Shown piece after piece: positions 13,201 to 20,053 of a stretch of 64,000 nt of DNA. Position 1 is the stretch's first letter. Every line of letters begins with the position of its first letter. The position numbers were made by a program, and so were the translations under genes. Source of the stretch: Akkermansiaceae bacterium (GTDB taxonomy: Bacteria > Verrucomicrobiota > Verrucomicrobiia > Verrucomicrobiales > Akkermansiaceae); contig CAIKHZ010000030.1 of NCBI GenBank assembly GCA_903827375.1, positions 62,001 to 126,000 on the forward strand. The letters are read 5' to 3'. Under the pieces are notes generated by a model that was not told the DNA's origin, did not search any database, and saw only the letters and a list, made by a program, of their open reading frames with translations.

Positions 13201-13831
13201 CATCTATGACATGCACTACAAGGACCAAGTCAAGCCGGGCTACGACATGAACCATGTGGAATTTCCGGTTATCCGGGTGTCTTGGCAGAAGGCCATGGAA
13301 TACTGCCAGTGGCTGTCCAAGAAAACCGGCCGCAAAGTCACCCTGCCGACCGAAGCCCAGTGGGAATGGGCGTGCCGCGCCGGCTCCGCCACGCCCTTCT
13401 CCTACGGCGATCTGAATACCGATTTCTCCGCTTTTGCCAATCTGGCAGACGTCACAGTCAAACAAATGGCAGTGTCCGGCGTCGATCCCCAGCCTATCAA
13501 CAATCCAGGACCTAACGAAGACTTCGAACTCAAGGACGCCCGATTCAACGATGGAGTGCTTCACTTGGCCCCCACCGGTAAGTATCAGCCTAACCCGTGG
13601 GGCCTGTGCGACATGCACGGCAACGTCGCCGAATGGACGCGCTCCGACTACAAACCCTATCCCTACAATGACAGCGACGGCCGCAACAGCCTCGCCACGG
13701 CTAACCAAAAGGTGGTCCGCGGCGGCTCGTGGCACGACCGGCCACTGCGCTCCACGTCCACCTTCCGCCTCGGCTACCCGAGCTGGCAGCGAGTCTATCA
13801 CGTCGGCTTCCGCGTCGTCGTCGAAAACTGA
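10214..13831 (+). CDS. F5/8C - hydrazine-synthase-alpha-like propeller - dihaem - FGE-like fusion protein
   Basis: 1205-residue exported protein (signal peptide ending near TRAEA). Residues about 40-160 resemble an F5/8 type C carbohydrate-binding domain. Then come WD40-like propeller blades with repeated IMNADGSGLRRL-type motifs, as in the HZS-alpha family. Two haem c sites follow, C715VGCH719 and C765AGCH769. From about residue 943 there is an FGE/SUMF1 fold (MVRIPAGSFLMGS, PTEAQWEWACRAG, DMHGNVAEWT, VVRGGSWHDRPLRS, VGFRVV). The two copper-binding cysteines of true formylglycine-generating enzymes are absent after GGSW, so sulfatase activation is unlikely. The domain order is what I associate with large PVC proteins of unknown function; the role is inferred to be periplasmic redox or glycan-linked. 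No Shine-Dalgarno. Confidence 0.85.
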   Translation: MQTHKHPTIQCPPAVRLLIAAVVASLITPTRAEAPPSVMGRYVHVMLPGNNHRELALAEVEVFSAGKNVAFHMSTRQTSVGGDGVSERAVDGNTDGDGAAASTAYTHAPFIDPAWEVDLGKPVAIDKIVVWTPRIDLMNDMRVLVLNAHRKVIWGTSLAKCAQGANPFLIKDHPTCEWLGQRVACPNWNPDTPSTHKDGTPQSLRLAITDLMKTYGARYPRGKEFLDQLTELESKLKTPEGAKAYETLRNEALMANPLLDFDKLLLVRRKGASGLPANWQGNSSLGKTFDNELTVLSPLLDGNLKTLYRPDKQQFVGDFDLHFNADKILFSSLAANNSWAIFEIKADGSGLRQVSPDLGADVDCYDPVYLPDGRIIFDSSLSYAGVPCVGGADYVANLHIMNADGSGLRRLCFEQDNDWYPVVLNNGRIMYLRWEYTDSAHYFSRVLMHMNPDGTDQKSFYHSNSYWPNSLFYARPIPGSATQFVGVISGHHGAAREGELVVFDAARGTFEADGAIQRIPGYGKKVEAITKDTLVDSAFPKFLHPYPLSDKYFLASCNLKGSWGIYLVDVFDNLLLLKKDDGAMLLEPVPFRKTVTPPVIPDRIVPDSKEATMLITDIYAGGGLAGVPRGTVKSIRVYQYEFSPRRAGGHYAMGMEAGWDQHLILGTAPVESDGSAAFKVPANTPVSLQPLDKDGRALAIMRSWTTAMPGENLSCVGCHENQNSAPPTKQTIAQRIAPHALTPWFGPTRGFSFAREVQPVMDKYCAGCHDGKSGAKPDLSEPNRAYNAIHPYVRRNGPEGNYHLLMPLEFHADTSELIQMLEKGHHNVKLDGDAWSHLVTWIDLNAPNHGTWAEAGAGQDVLKRRMELNKQYYAEAVADTEKIHNPYKKTETFVKPEPVTAETSKLGPATPAGWPFSAETAKTRQGPNAKAQLDLGDDVKLDMVRIPAGSFLMGSNVETPMERPITPVAIKTPFWMGAKEVSLEEYRQFDPDYQNGIYDMHYKDQVKPGYDMNHVEFPVIRVSWQKAMEYCQWLSKKTGRKVTLPTEAQWEWACRAGSATPFSYGDLNTDFSAFANLADVTVKQMAVSGVDPQPINNPGPNEDFELKDARFNDGVLHLAPTGKYQPNPWGLCDMHGNVAEWTRSDYKPYPYNDSDGRNSLATANQKVVRGGSWHDRPLRSTSTFRLGYPSWQRVYHVGFRVVVEN

Positions 13832-14008
13832 AATCAAACATCTGACTGCGAGTCCCTTGCAACCGAACTGCAATCACCGGCAAACCCGAACTCCGAAGTT
13901 TCCCATCTGAAGTTAGAGCCTGAAACCACGGATTGCGCGGATGATCGATAAGATATGGAATGGATGGTATCCAACACAGTGTCTGAACTATTAACTCATA
14001 AGTAACCA

Positions 14009-16306
14009 ATGAAACAAATGAAACCTATGGATCATTTCTTGCGCCTGGCATCCCTGGCGATCGCGGCTGCCGGAGTGGCAGGCGCGCGAGCCGCCGAGGC
14101 TACCGGGCCAATTTCCTATCCGGGGATGAAGACCCAGGTGGACGCGCAGGGCGTACAGACCCGTGAGTACGCGTTTCACAACACGTGCAAAAAGCCCGGG
14201 CCGTGGCAGGCGCAGTGGATATCCGGCAGCGGGTGGTTTCGCAAGGAACTCACGCTGGCCGAGGCGCCCCAGCAGGTTGCGGCATGGCTCACCGCAGATA
14301 GCCACTACGAACTCTACATCAACGGACAACTCGTCTCGCGCGGCCCTGTGGATATGGGGCGTGACTATGACGGCGGCAACACCCACCGCTGGTTCTATGA
14401 TTACCGCAACCTGACACCCTACTTCAGCAAAGGCAAAAACGTCATCGCCGCCAAAGTCAGCGGGCGACCCGCATTTCTGTTTGAGTCGGAAATGACGTTG
14501 CCCGGCCAACAGAAAGTAACTGTGAAGTCCGATGCGAGCTGGCACGCCATTCCGGCACAAGCCACCACGGAGTGGCTCAAAGCAGGGTTTGACGAGGCGG
14601 CCGCTCCCGCAGCGCAAGTGGTGCCTAACATAGCAGATCCACTGGTGGCCAGCGAGATTCCGCCATTGATGGAAGCGAGCTATCCGGTGGCGCGCATGGA
14701 AGGGCTGCCGGCTGACAAGCGCTTCACCAAAGATGGCAGTTTCAAGGTGGTGTTCGACCGGGTTCTCAGCGCCTATCCGACGCTCAAGGTCAGAGGCGGC
14801 AAAGGGGCGAAGGTCAACATCAAGGCGCACCGCGAGGCCAGCTTCACCTTGGCTGGCGGCGAGCAATCGCTGGAATGCTCCGCCATGACCGAGATTGCAC
14901 CGGCCTTCACAGTCGAGTTCAGCCACGTCACCGAGCCCATCGAAGTCCTCGACGCAGGGGCCACATTCACCTCACAACCCGTCGCCTATCGCGGTAGCTT
15001 CGAGTGCAGCGACGAAGCCCTCAACCGGCTATGGAAAGTATCGCGGTGGACGGTGCAGATATGCCTGCAGACGCATCACCTCGATTCACCCAACCACCAG
15101 GAACCCATCTGCGACCCAGGCGATTACGTGATCGAAGCCATGGCCAATAACTATGCGTTTGCCCAGCCATGGCTGACCCGCCAGGACGTGCGCAAATTTG
15201 GCTGGCTCCTGAAGGATAGAAACTACCACAACTTTCACACAAGTTATTCCATTGGCTGGCTGCAAATGTTGATGGATTACTATGACTTCACCGGCGACAA
15301 AACGCTAGTGGCAGAAATGGCTCCTTTTGTGCACGAGCTGCTGGACACCTATGCCACCTGGCGCGGCAAGAACGGCATCATCTCTGAAGCACCCAATTAC
15401 ATGTTTATGGACTGGGTGAGCATCGGCGGATTCGAGTGCCACCACCCGCCGGCGGTGATCGGCCAGGGATATCTAACCGCATTCTATTATCATGGGCTGG
15501 AAATGGCGGCACGGGTGGCAGCGCTGCAGGGTGACGCCGCGCGAGTGGCGAAGTACGGACAACTGCGCAAGGACATTGCTGTGGCCTTCAACCGCGAACT
15601 CTGGAACGAACAAAAGGGATTGTATCGCGACGGCAAACCGTTCCAGTCATCCGTCAAACCCTATCAATGGATGCCGGCTGACAAGGAGATTGAAACCTTC
15701 AGCCCGCACGTCAACCTCCTCGCCGTGCTTTATGACCTCGCCCCCAAGGACCGGCAGGCGGCAATCACCGACAAAGTGCTGGCCGAAAAACAGCTCAATA
15801 CCCAGCCCTGGTTCATGCACTGGGTGTTCCAAGCCATCGACCATGCAGGGCTCTTCGGTACCTACGGCACCGCCCAGATGAGGAGATGGCAGATTGTGCC
15901 CGAGACCCAGTCGTTCCGCGAAATGTGGAACGGCGGTGATCTCAGCCACGGCTGGTGCTCCTCGCCGCTCATCCAAATGTCCTCGCGGGTGCTCGGCGTA
16001 ACCCCGGCCAGCCCGGGCTTCAAATCCCTCGCCATCCGGCCCCAGCTGTGCGATCTGACGTGGGCCAAAGGCAGCGTGCCCACGCCTCACGGCGACGTCA
16101 ACGTGGCTTGGTCCTTGACTGCTAACAATCTAACGCTTGAGGTGAACATTCCCGCCGGCACCGAAGCCGATGTGAGCGTGCCCACCTCCAACTTCGAACA
16201 ACCTGCCATCGAACTGGACGGCCGAAGCGCGACCGCCGTAGCACACCTGAGCGCCGGCCCACATCGCTTTGTGGTCACCGGCAAACTCAAGGCTGCAGGG
16301 AAATAG
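14009..16306 (+). CDS. Secreted GH78-type alpha-L-rhamnosidase
   Basis: 765 residues. A signal peptide (LRLASLAIAAAGVAGARAAEA) is followed by an N-terminal beta-sandwich with the typical WISGSGWFRKELTL and YELYINGQLVSRGP segments, then an (alpha/alpha)6 barrel. The catalytic region reads HLDSPNHQEPICDPGDY, in place of the commoner D-C-P-x-R-x-E-x-x-G-W form but with the Glu kept. A C-terminal beta domain closes the protein (SPGFKSLAIRPQL). It would remove terminal rhamnose from polysaccharides or glycosides outside the cell. It lies 177 bases after the fusion gene on the same strand, without a visible Shine-Dalgarno. Confidence 0.82.
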   Translation: MKQMKPMDHFLRLASLAIAAAGVAGARAAEATGPISYPGMKTQVDAQGVQTREYAFHNTCKKPGPWQAQWISGSGWFRKELTLAEAPQQVAAWLTADSHYELYINGQLVSRGPVDMGRDYDGGNTHRWFYDYRNLTPYFSKGKNVIAAKVSGRPAFLFESEMTLPGQQKVTVKSDASWHAIPAQATTEWLKAGFDEAAAPAAQVVPNIADPLVASEIPPLMEASYPVARMEGLPADKRFTKDGSFKVVFDRVLSAYPTLKVRGGKGAKVNIKAHREASFTLAGGEQSLECSAMTEIAPAFTVEFSHVTEPIEVLDAGATFTSQPVAYRGSFECSDEALNRLWKVSRWTVQICLQTHHLDSPNHQEPICDPGDYVIEAMANNYAFAQPWLTRQDVRKFGWLLKDRNYHNFHTSYSIGWLQMLMDYYDFTGDKTLVAEMAPFVHELLDTYATWRGKNGIISEAPNYMFMDWVSIGGFECHHPPAVIGQGYLTAFYYHGLEMAARVAALQGDAARVAKYGQLRKDIAVAFNRELWNEQKGLYRDGKPFQSSVKPYQWMPADKEIETFSPHVNLLAVLYDLAPKDRQAAITDKVLAEKQLNTQPWFMHWVFQAIDHAGLFGTYGTAQMRRWQIVPETQSFREMWNGGDLSHGWCSSPLIQMSSRVLGVTPASPGFKSLAIRPQLCDLTWAKGSVPTPHGDVNVAWSLTANNLTLEVNIPAGTEADVSVPTSNFEQPAIELDGRSATAVAHLSAGPHRFVVTGKLKAAGK

Positions 16307-16334
16307 CTCTATAGCCGCATAAGTTCACCTCGAA

Positions 16335-16355
16335 CCCGGCCAAAACCAAGCCGGG
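16335..16355. terminator. Weak hairpin between convergent genes
   Basis: CCCGGC (16335-16340) pairs with GCCGGG (16350-16355) around a 9-base loop, between the end of the GH78 gene and the end of the CDGSH gene. There is no T run, so termination is only possible, not shown. Confidence 0.3.
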
Positions 16356-16380
16356 GCCAAGTGATCAGATGCTTGATGGC

Positions 16381-16629
16381 TTATGGCTTGGGCAGCTTCT
16401 TATGCGCTCCGTCGCACAGCGGCGCGCCGGCGGTTTGCTTGCACTGGCACCACCAGACGGTGGTTTTCTCAGCAACGACATATTTCACCGGTTGCAGGCC
16501 GGTGCCCTTATGGGAGCCATCGCAAAAAGGTTGTGTGGAGGCCCGTCCACAGGCACACCACCAATAGGTTCCTGCTTCGACTTCGAGGGCTAGCGGCTTG
16601 GTATCACAGACAATAGGTTCTTCTGGCAT
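16381..16629 (-). CDS. Tandem CDGSH iron-sulfur domain protein
   Basis: 82-residue soluble protein with two CDGSH motifs, each expected to hold a [2Fe-2S] cluster through three Cys and one His. The first uses C25, C27, C36, H40 (CACGRASTQPFCDGSH) and the second C61, C63, C72, H76 (CQCKQTAGAPLCDGAH). Two motifs in one chain make this a pseudo-dimeric form of the mitoNEET fold, which elsewhere forms from two chains. Role: electron or cluster transfer, partner unknown. It is downstream of a small membrane ORF and the CvfB-like gene on the same strand. Confidence 0.95.
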   Translation of the reverse strand: MPEEPIVCDTKPLALEVEAGTYWWCACGRASTQPFCDGSHKGTGLQPVKYVVAEKTTVWWCQCKQTAGAPLCDGAHKKLPKP

Positions 16630-16699
16630 GTGCGGACGTTAGATGAACACCGCCCAAGCGCAACCGGAAAATTGAAAATTTTCCCGAGCAGTCCCACCA

Positions 16700-16924
16700 T
16701 CACCGTTCCGACGTGGCTACCAGCGCAGGCGTCGCATCGTTACAGCTGCTGCGAGGCGGGACGACGGCCTTGGCGGCTTTGGCGGGCTCATGATTGGCAG
16801 CATGCACTGGCACGCCCCGGTGTTGCTGCGGGTATTGCTGAGGCGAGACTTCGTGCAAAAACGTTAGCACCAGCCATGCAGTAATGACCACCGCTGAACC
16901 ACTCACAAATTGACCCATCTTCAT
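16700..16924 (-). CDS. Small predicted membrane protein
   Basis: 74 residues if started at the ATG-AAG-ATG pair at 16924. One transmembrane segment near the N-terminus (FVSGSAVVITAWLVLTFL) is followed by a short hydrophilic, Pro/Ala/Lys-rich tail. I recognise no family. Its placement between CvfB-like and CDGSH genes on one strand makes a real gene plausible, but coding support is modest. Apart from it the interval 16630-17050 shows nothing notable. Confidence 0.4.
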   Translation of the reverse strand: MKMGQFVSGSAVVITAWLVLTFLHEVSPQQYPQQHRGVPVHAANHEPAKAAKAVVPPRSSCNDATPALVATSER

Positions 16925-17050
16925 CACTTTAAATTTGGGACAATTCCCCCCGGCAGATCTACAAGGATTGTACGGAAATGCAAAGCATTTTTGCGAAATT
17001 CCAACTAAATTGCCTAAGCCCATGGGTTTCACGTTGCCACGACAGCGGAT

Positions 17051-17890
17051 TCATGCACCCTGCACTAGGCGGATTCCCTTGTCGCTGAGCTCGATGGCAC
17101 GTTTGCGCAACAAGGTGCCTGTGGCTTGCTTGAAAGTGCGCTTGCTCACGCCAAGTTCGCTGTGAATCTCCTCGGCTGGACTGTGGTCGCCGAGTGCCCA
17201 AAACCCGCCGCGAGCCGCCAATTCGGCGAGGATCTGACGTTCCAAGTCGCTCACTCGTTCTCGGCCCGGCGGGTGGAGGGTCAGGTCGATCTTTCCATCC
17301 GGACGCAGCGCAGCGATGTACCCTTTGACGCGCTCACCGGACTGCATCGACTGAAATACCTCGTTGGCAAACAACAGACCGCTATGACTGCCGTTGATGA
17401 TTGCCTTGAAGCCCAACGGCGTTTTCCCGTAGAGGATCAGGTCCACCGCCTCGCCTCCCCGCCACGGAGGTGGCGTTAGATCGAGATGCCGTGCCAGCCG
17501 GGTGGTGGCGATGATCCGCCCGCTGGCGTCGTCCAACCGCACGTAAACGAGATAGAAATTACCGACCTCCATGCGGGTTTTTTGTTCGCGGAAGGGCACC
17601 AATAAATCCTTGGGCAGGCCCCAATCCAAAAACGCCCCCACCGGCGTGAGTTCCACCACCCGCAGCCGGGCAAACTCGCCAGGCATGGCTTTTGGCTCTT
17701 GCAAGGTTGCCACCGGTCTGTCCTCAGAATCCCGGTAGATGAATACATCCACCAGCCCGCCAATTTGCCAGGTCGCGGGCATCTCGCGGCGCGGCAGCAG
17801 CACGTCGCCTAGCTCCCCCCCATCCAAATACAATCCGAAGGGCTTCTCCCGCAGAATGACTAACTTCGCCCGTTCACCCATCATTGCCAT
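17051..17890 (-). CDS. CvfB-like S1-domain RNA-binding protein
   Basis: 279 residues, the usual size for CvfB/YitL proteins. It has repeated S1-like OB folds (KPFGLYLDGGELGDVLLP near the start, ELTPVGAFLDWGLPKDLLVP, TPLGFKAIINGSHSGLLF) and a C-terminal winged-helix part (EEIHSELGVSKRTFKQATG) that completes the family signature. It probably binds RNA and affects expression after transcription. The reading frame is open 95 codons further upstream, but that part is repeat-derived, so the ATG cluster at 17881-17890 is taken as the start. Confidence 0.88.
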   Translation of the reverse strand: MAMMGERAKLVILREKPFGLYLDGGELGDVLLPRREMPATWQIGGLVDVFIYRDSEDRPVATLQEPKAMPGEFARLRVVELTPVGAFLDWGLPKDLLVPFREQKTRMEVGNFYLVYVRLDDASGRIIATTRLARHLDLTPPPWRGGEAVDLILYGKTPLGFKAIINGSHSGLLFANEVFQSMQSGERVKGYIAALRPDGKIDLTLHPPGRERVSDLERQILAELAARGGFWALGDHSPAEEIHSELGVSKRTFKQATGTLLRKRAIELSDKGIRLVQGA

Positions 17891-18059
17891 GCGCAATTCT
17901 ACCCGCTGCTGACGCCCGCGTCGATGCCGAAAATCCAGCCCCGCCCGTGCCGGGTGCGGTGCCCGGCACGGGCTCGAATGAATCCTGCCGTACAGCCTGG
18001 CCTTTGACGGCACTGCCTTCGACGCACTCAAAGGCCGCATCACCACCCTCTGCCACCTT

Positions 18060-18260
18060 CCGGAGTGCCGGAGCGCCGAATGGTTGGGCGGGCATGGCGG
18101 CAGGGCCTCCCCTCGGGGAGCGCCGTCATCTTGGCGGCTGTCTCCGGCAGGATGCCGGAGACTCTTCGCATGCATGGCGTGATTCTTGAAATCGGATTCA
18201 TCCTCCCCTGAAGAGAATTTGGCAAGATGCCAAATCCAGCCGGCGGGACGCCGGCGCTCC
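18060..18260. repeat. Cluster of interspersed GGA/AGA-loop hairpins
   Basis: Part of the 17891-18377 gene-free stretch. Hairpins: CCGG-AGTG-CCGG (18060-18071); CTCCGGCA-GGA-TGCCGGAG (18142-18160); TTTGGCA-AGA-TGCCAAA (18218-18234); GCCGGCG-GGA-CGCCGGC (18239-18255). The last three share a G/A-GA loop. Translated it reads PAGGTPALP, a phrase I associate with dispersed palindromic repeats of PVC genomes. Related copies occur near 39740-39835 and 40735-40790. The rest of the stretch shows no convincing gene. Confidence 0.65.
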
Positions 18261-18280
18261 CCGTCAGTCCTTCGCTATTG

Positions 18281-18310
18281 ATCTGTCCCCATGAAATCTG
18301 TCCCCATGAA
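18281..18310 (+). repeat. 15-bp tandem duplication with embedded ATG
   Basis: The unit ATCTGTCCCCATGAA occurs twice head to tail (18281-18295, 18296-18310), followed by a further ATC. Each copy contains an ATG in frame with the DUF1080 gene beginning at 18378, so the duplication offers alternative starts that would add a non-secretory N-terminal extension. Confidence 0.8.
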
Positions 18311-18377
18311 ATCCCTCCGCGCAGAATGCAGCAAGAATCCCCCCACTTGCGCGGTATCCCAGGCATTCCTCCACAAA

Positions 18378-19139
18378 ATGAATCCCCTGCCCTGCCTCAC
18401 CGCCTGCTTGATTGTCCTCAGCGCCGCCACCTCCGCCCGCGCCGCCCAGGCCGATGCCGCCACCCCGAACACACTCAGCGCGTCTGAGCAGGCCGCCGGC
18501 TGGCGACTGCTGTGGGACGGCAAGACCGATAACGGTTGGCGCAGTGTGCGCGCCGAGGCATTTCCAAAATCCGGTTGGACGATCCAGGACGGGGTGTTGA
18601 GCGTGGCACCGACGAAGGACGGGGCGGCACCCAACGGCGGGGACGTGATCACCCTGGAGAAGTTTGCCGACTTCGAGCTGCTGGTGGATTTTAAAATCAC
18701 CGCCGGAGCCAACAGCGGCATCAAGATATACATCAACCCCTCGCCGGCCAAGGGCACGGACCCGTCGCTTGGCCCGGAATTCCAGATCCTCGACGACGCC
18801 AAACACCCCGACGCCAAGCTCGGCCGCAACGGCAACCGCACCATCGGTTCACTCTACGACCTGATCCCCGCCCCTGCCGATAAATCCGTCAAGCCGGTCG
18901 GCGAATGGAACCAGGCCCGCATCCTCTCGCAAGGCCGCCACGTCGAGTTCTGGCTCAACGGCCATAAGACCGTGGAGTTTGAGCGCGGCTCTGCCGCCTG
19001 GCGGGAGACGGTGGCCACCAGCAAATTCAAGAATGTACCGGCCTTCGGCGAACTCTCGGAAGGCCACATCCTGCTTCAGGACCACGGCAATCCGGTTTCC
19101 TTCCGCAATATAAAGATCCGCGTGCCGGTCGCGCCCTAA
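18378..19139 (+). CDS. Exported DUF1080 (3-keto-disaccharide hydrolase-type) protein
   Basis: 253 residues. A signal peptide (MNPLPCLTACLIVLSAATSARA) is followed by one DUF1080 concanavalin-like domain: WRLLWDGKTDNGW, WTIQDGVLSV, DFELLVDFKITAGANSGI, GPEFQILDD, EFWLNGHKTVEFE and ILLQDHGNPVSFRNIKIR. The family acts on or binds sugars; some members cleave 3-keto-glycosides. The ATG at 18378 is chosen because it opens the signal peptide; ATGs at 18291 and 18306 lie in a duplicated repeat. It converges on a second DUF1080 gene on the other strand. Confidence 0.88.
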   Translation: MNPLPCLTACLIVLSAATSARAAQADAATPNTLSASEQAAGWRLLWDGKTDNGWRSVRAEAFPKSGWTIQDGVLSVAPTKDGAAPNGGDVITLEKFADFELLVDFKITAGANSGIKIYINPSPAKGTDPSLGPEFQILDDAKHPDAKLGRNGNRTIGSLYDLIPAPADKSVKPVGEWNQARILSQGRHVEFWLNGHKTVEFERGSAAWRETVATSKFKNVPAFGELSEGHILLQDHGNPVSFRNIKIRVPVAP

Positions 19140-19293
19140 CTTCCTAACACATACATCGATTGACCTGCCTGCATGGCGAACCGGTGCCGATCATTCGGTG
19201 GGGTTTTGTGACAGATTCATGAGGTTCCCGATATACCGTGACGATGCACGTTATGTAGCAGAAAAATTCCCGGCCCAAAGCCGTGGCACGAGT

Positions 19294-19956
19294 TCAATCG
19301 AGTTTTCGGATACGGAAGTTGCGGATGGCGGTTCCGGTGTACCACGTGGAGAGGCCGAAAGGCACGCAAGGTTCGACTTCCACGCGGATGGAAATTTTGC
19401 GGCCTTCGAGATCTTGCTCAATCACCTGTTCGTTATCGATCCACGTGGTGATATGGGATTTGGTCACGCGAAGACGGATCTTATACCATGTCTTTTCCTT
19501 GAACTCCTTGATCTTAGCTGTCTGGTTTTCGGAGGCATCCAAGTCGTCGATGCTGGACAGCCCAACAAGGGTGCCGCCCCAACCGCCGCAAATCAGCGTG
19601 CAGCAATCCTTGTTCACCGGGAACGTAAGACCACAGAAAAAATCGTGTCCCTCAGTGCGCATCGCCTCCAACTCAATCTCATAGTTCATCCGGGCAGGAG
19701 GTTCGCCGTCCCAGACAATACCCGCAGCGGGCTCTCCCGGGCCAATTCGCATTTCGCCGTTGCCGGCTGCGACAAGACCTTTGGCATGGAAGTCGGCGGC
19801 TTTCCAGCCCTTGAGTGTTTTGCCGTCAAAGAGCGACTCCCATGCGACCTGGGCCTCCGGTTTGGCTACGGACTTTTCCTTGTCATCATCAGCGGCGGCG
19901 GCAATGGGGACCACGACCAGCGCAGCAAGCAGGGCAAAGAGGATGTTACGGTTCAT
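19294..19956 (-). CDS. Second exported DUF1080 protein
   Basis: 220 residues. A signal peptide (MNRNILFALLAALVVVPIAAAA) precedes a shorter DUF1080 domain: WESLFDGKTLKGWKAADF, MNYEIELEAMRTEG, YKIRLRVTKSHITTWIDNE, and a terminal TAIRNFRIRKL. It differs from the 18378 paralogue in keeping a Cys pair (DCCTLICGGWGG) and in lacking the ANSGI motif. Role inferred as sugar binding or 3-keto-glycoside processing. It starts 8 bases after an unremarkable sequence with no Shine-Dalgarno. Confidence 0.85.
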   Translation of the reverse strand: MNRNILFALLAALVVVPIAAAADDDKEKSVAKPEAQVAWESLFDGKTLKGWKAADFHAKGLVAAGNGEMRIGPGEPAAGIVWDGEPPARMNYEIELEAMRTEGHDFFCGLTFPVNKDCCTLICGGWGGTLVGLSSIDDLDASENQTAKIKEFKEKTWYKIRLRVTKSHITTWIDNEQVIEQDLEGRKISIRVEVEPCVPFGLSTWYTGTAIRNFRIRKLD

Positions 19957-20053
19957 CAGCAGTTGCTACGGACCCGGGACGACACATGTTGCGGGCCCAT
20001 CTAAAAAATCCATGGTGTCGTCCTCACTTCACAGGGGCAAGGAGGTCTTCTAC

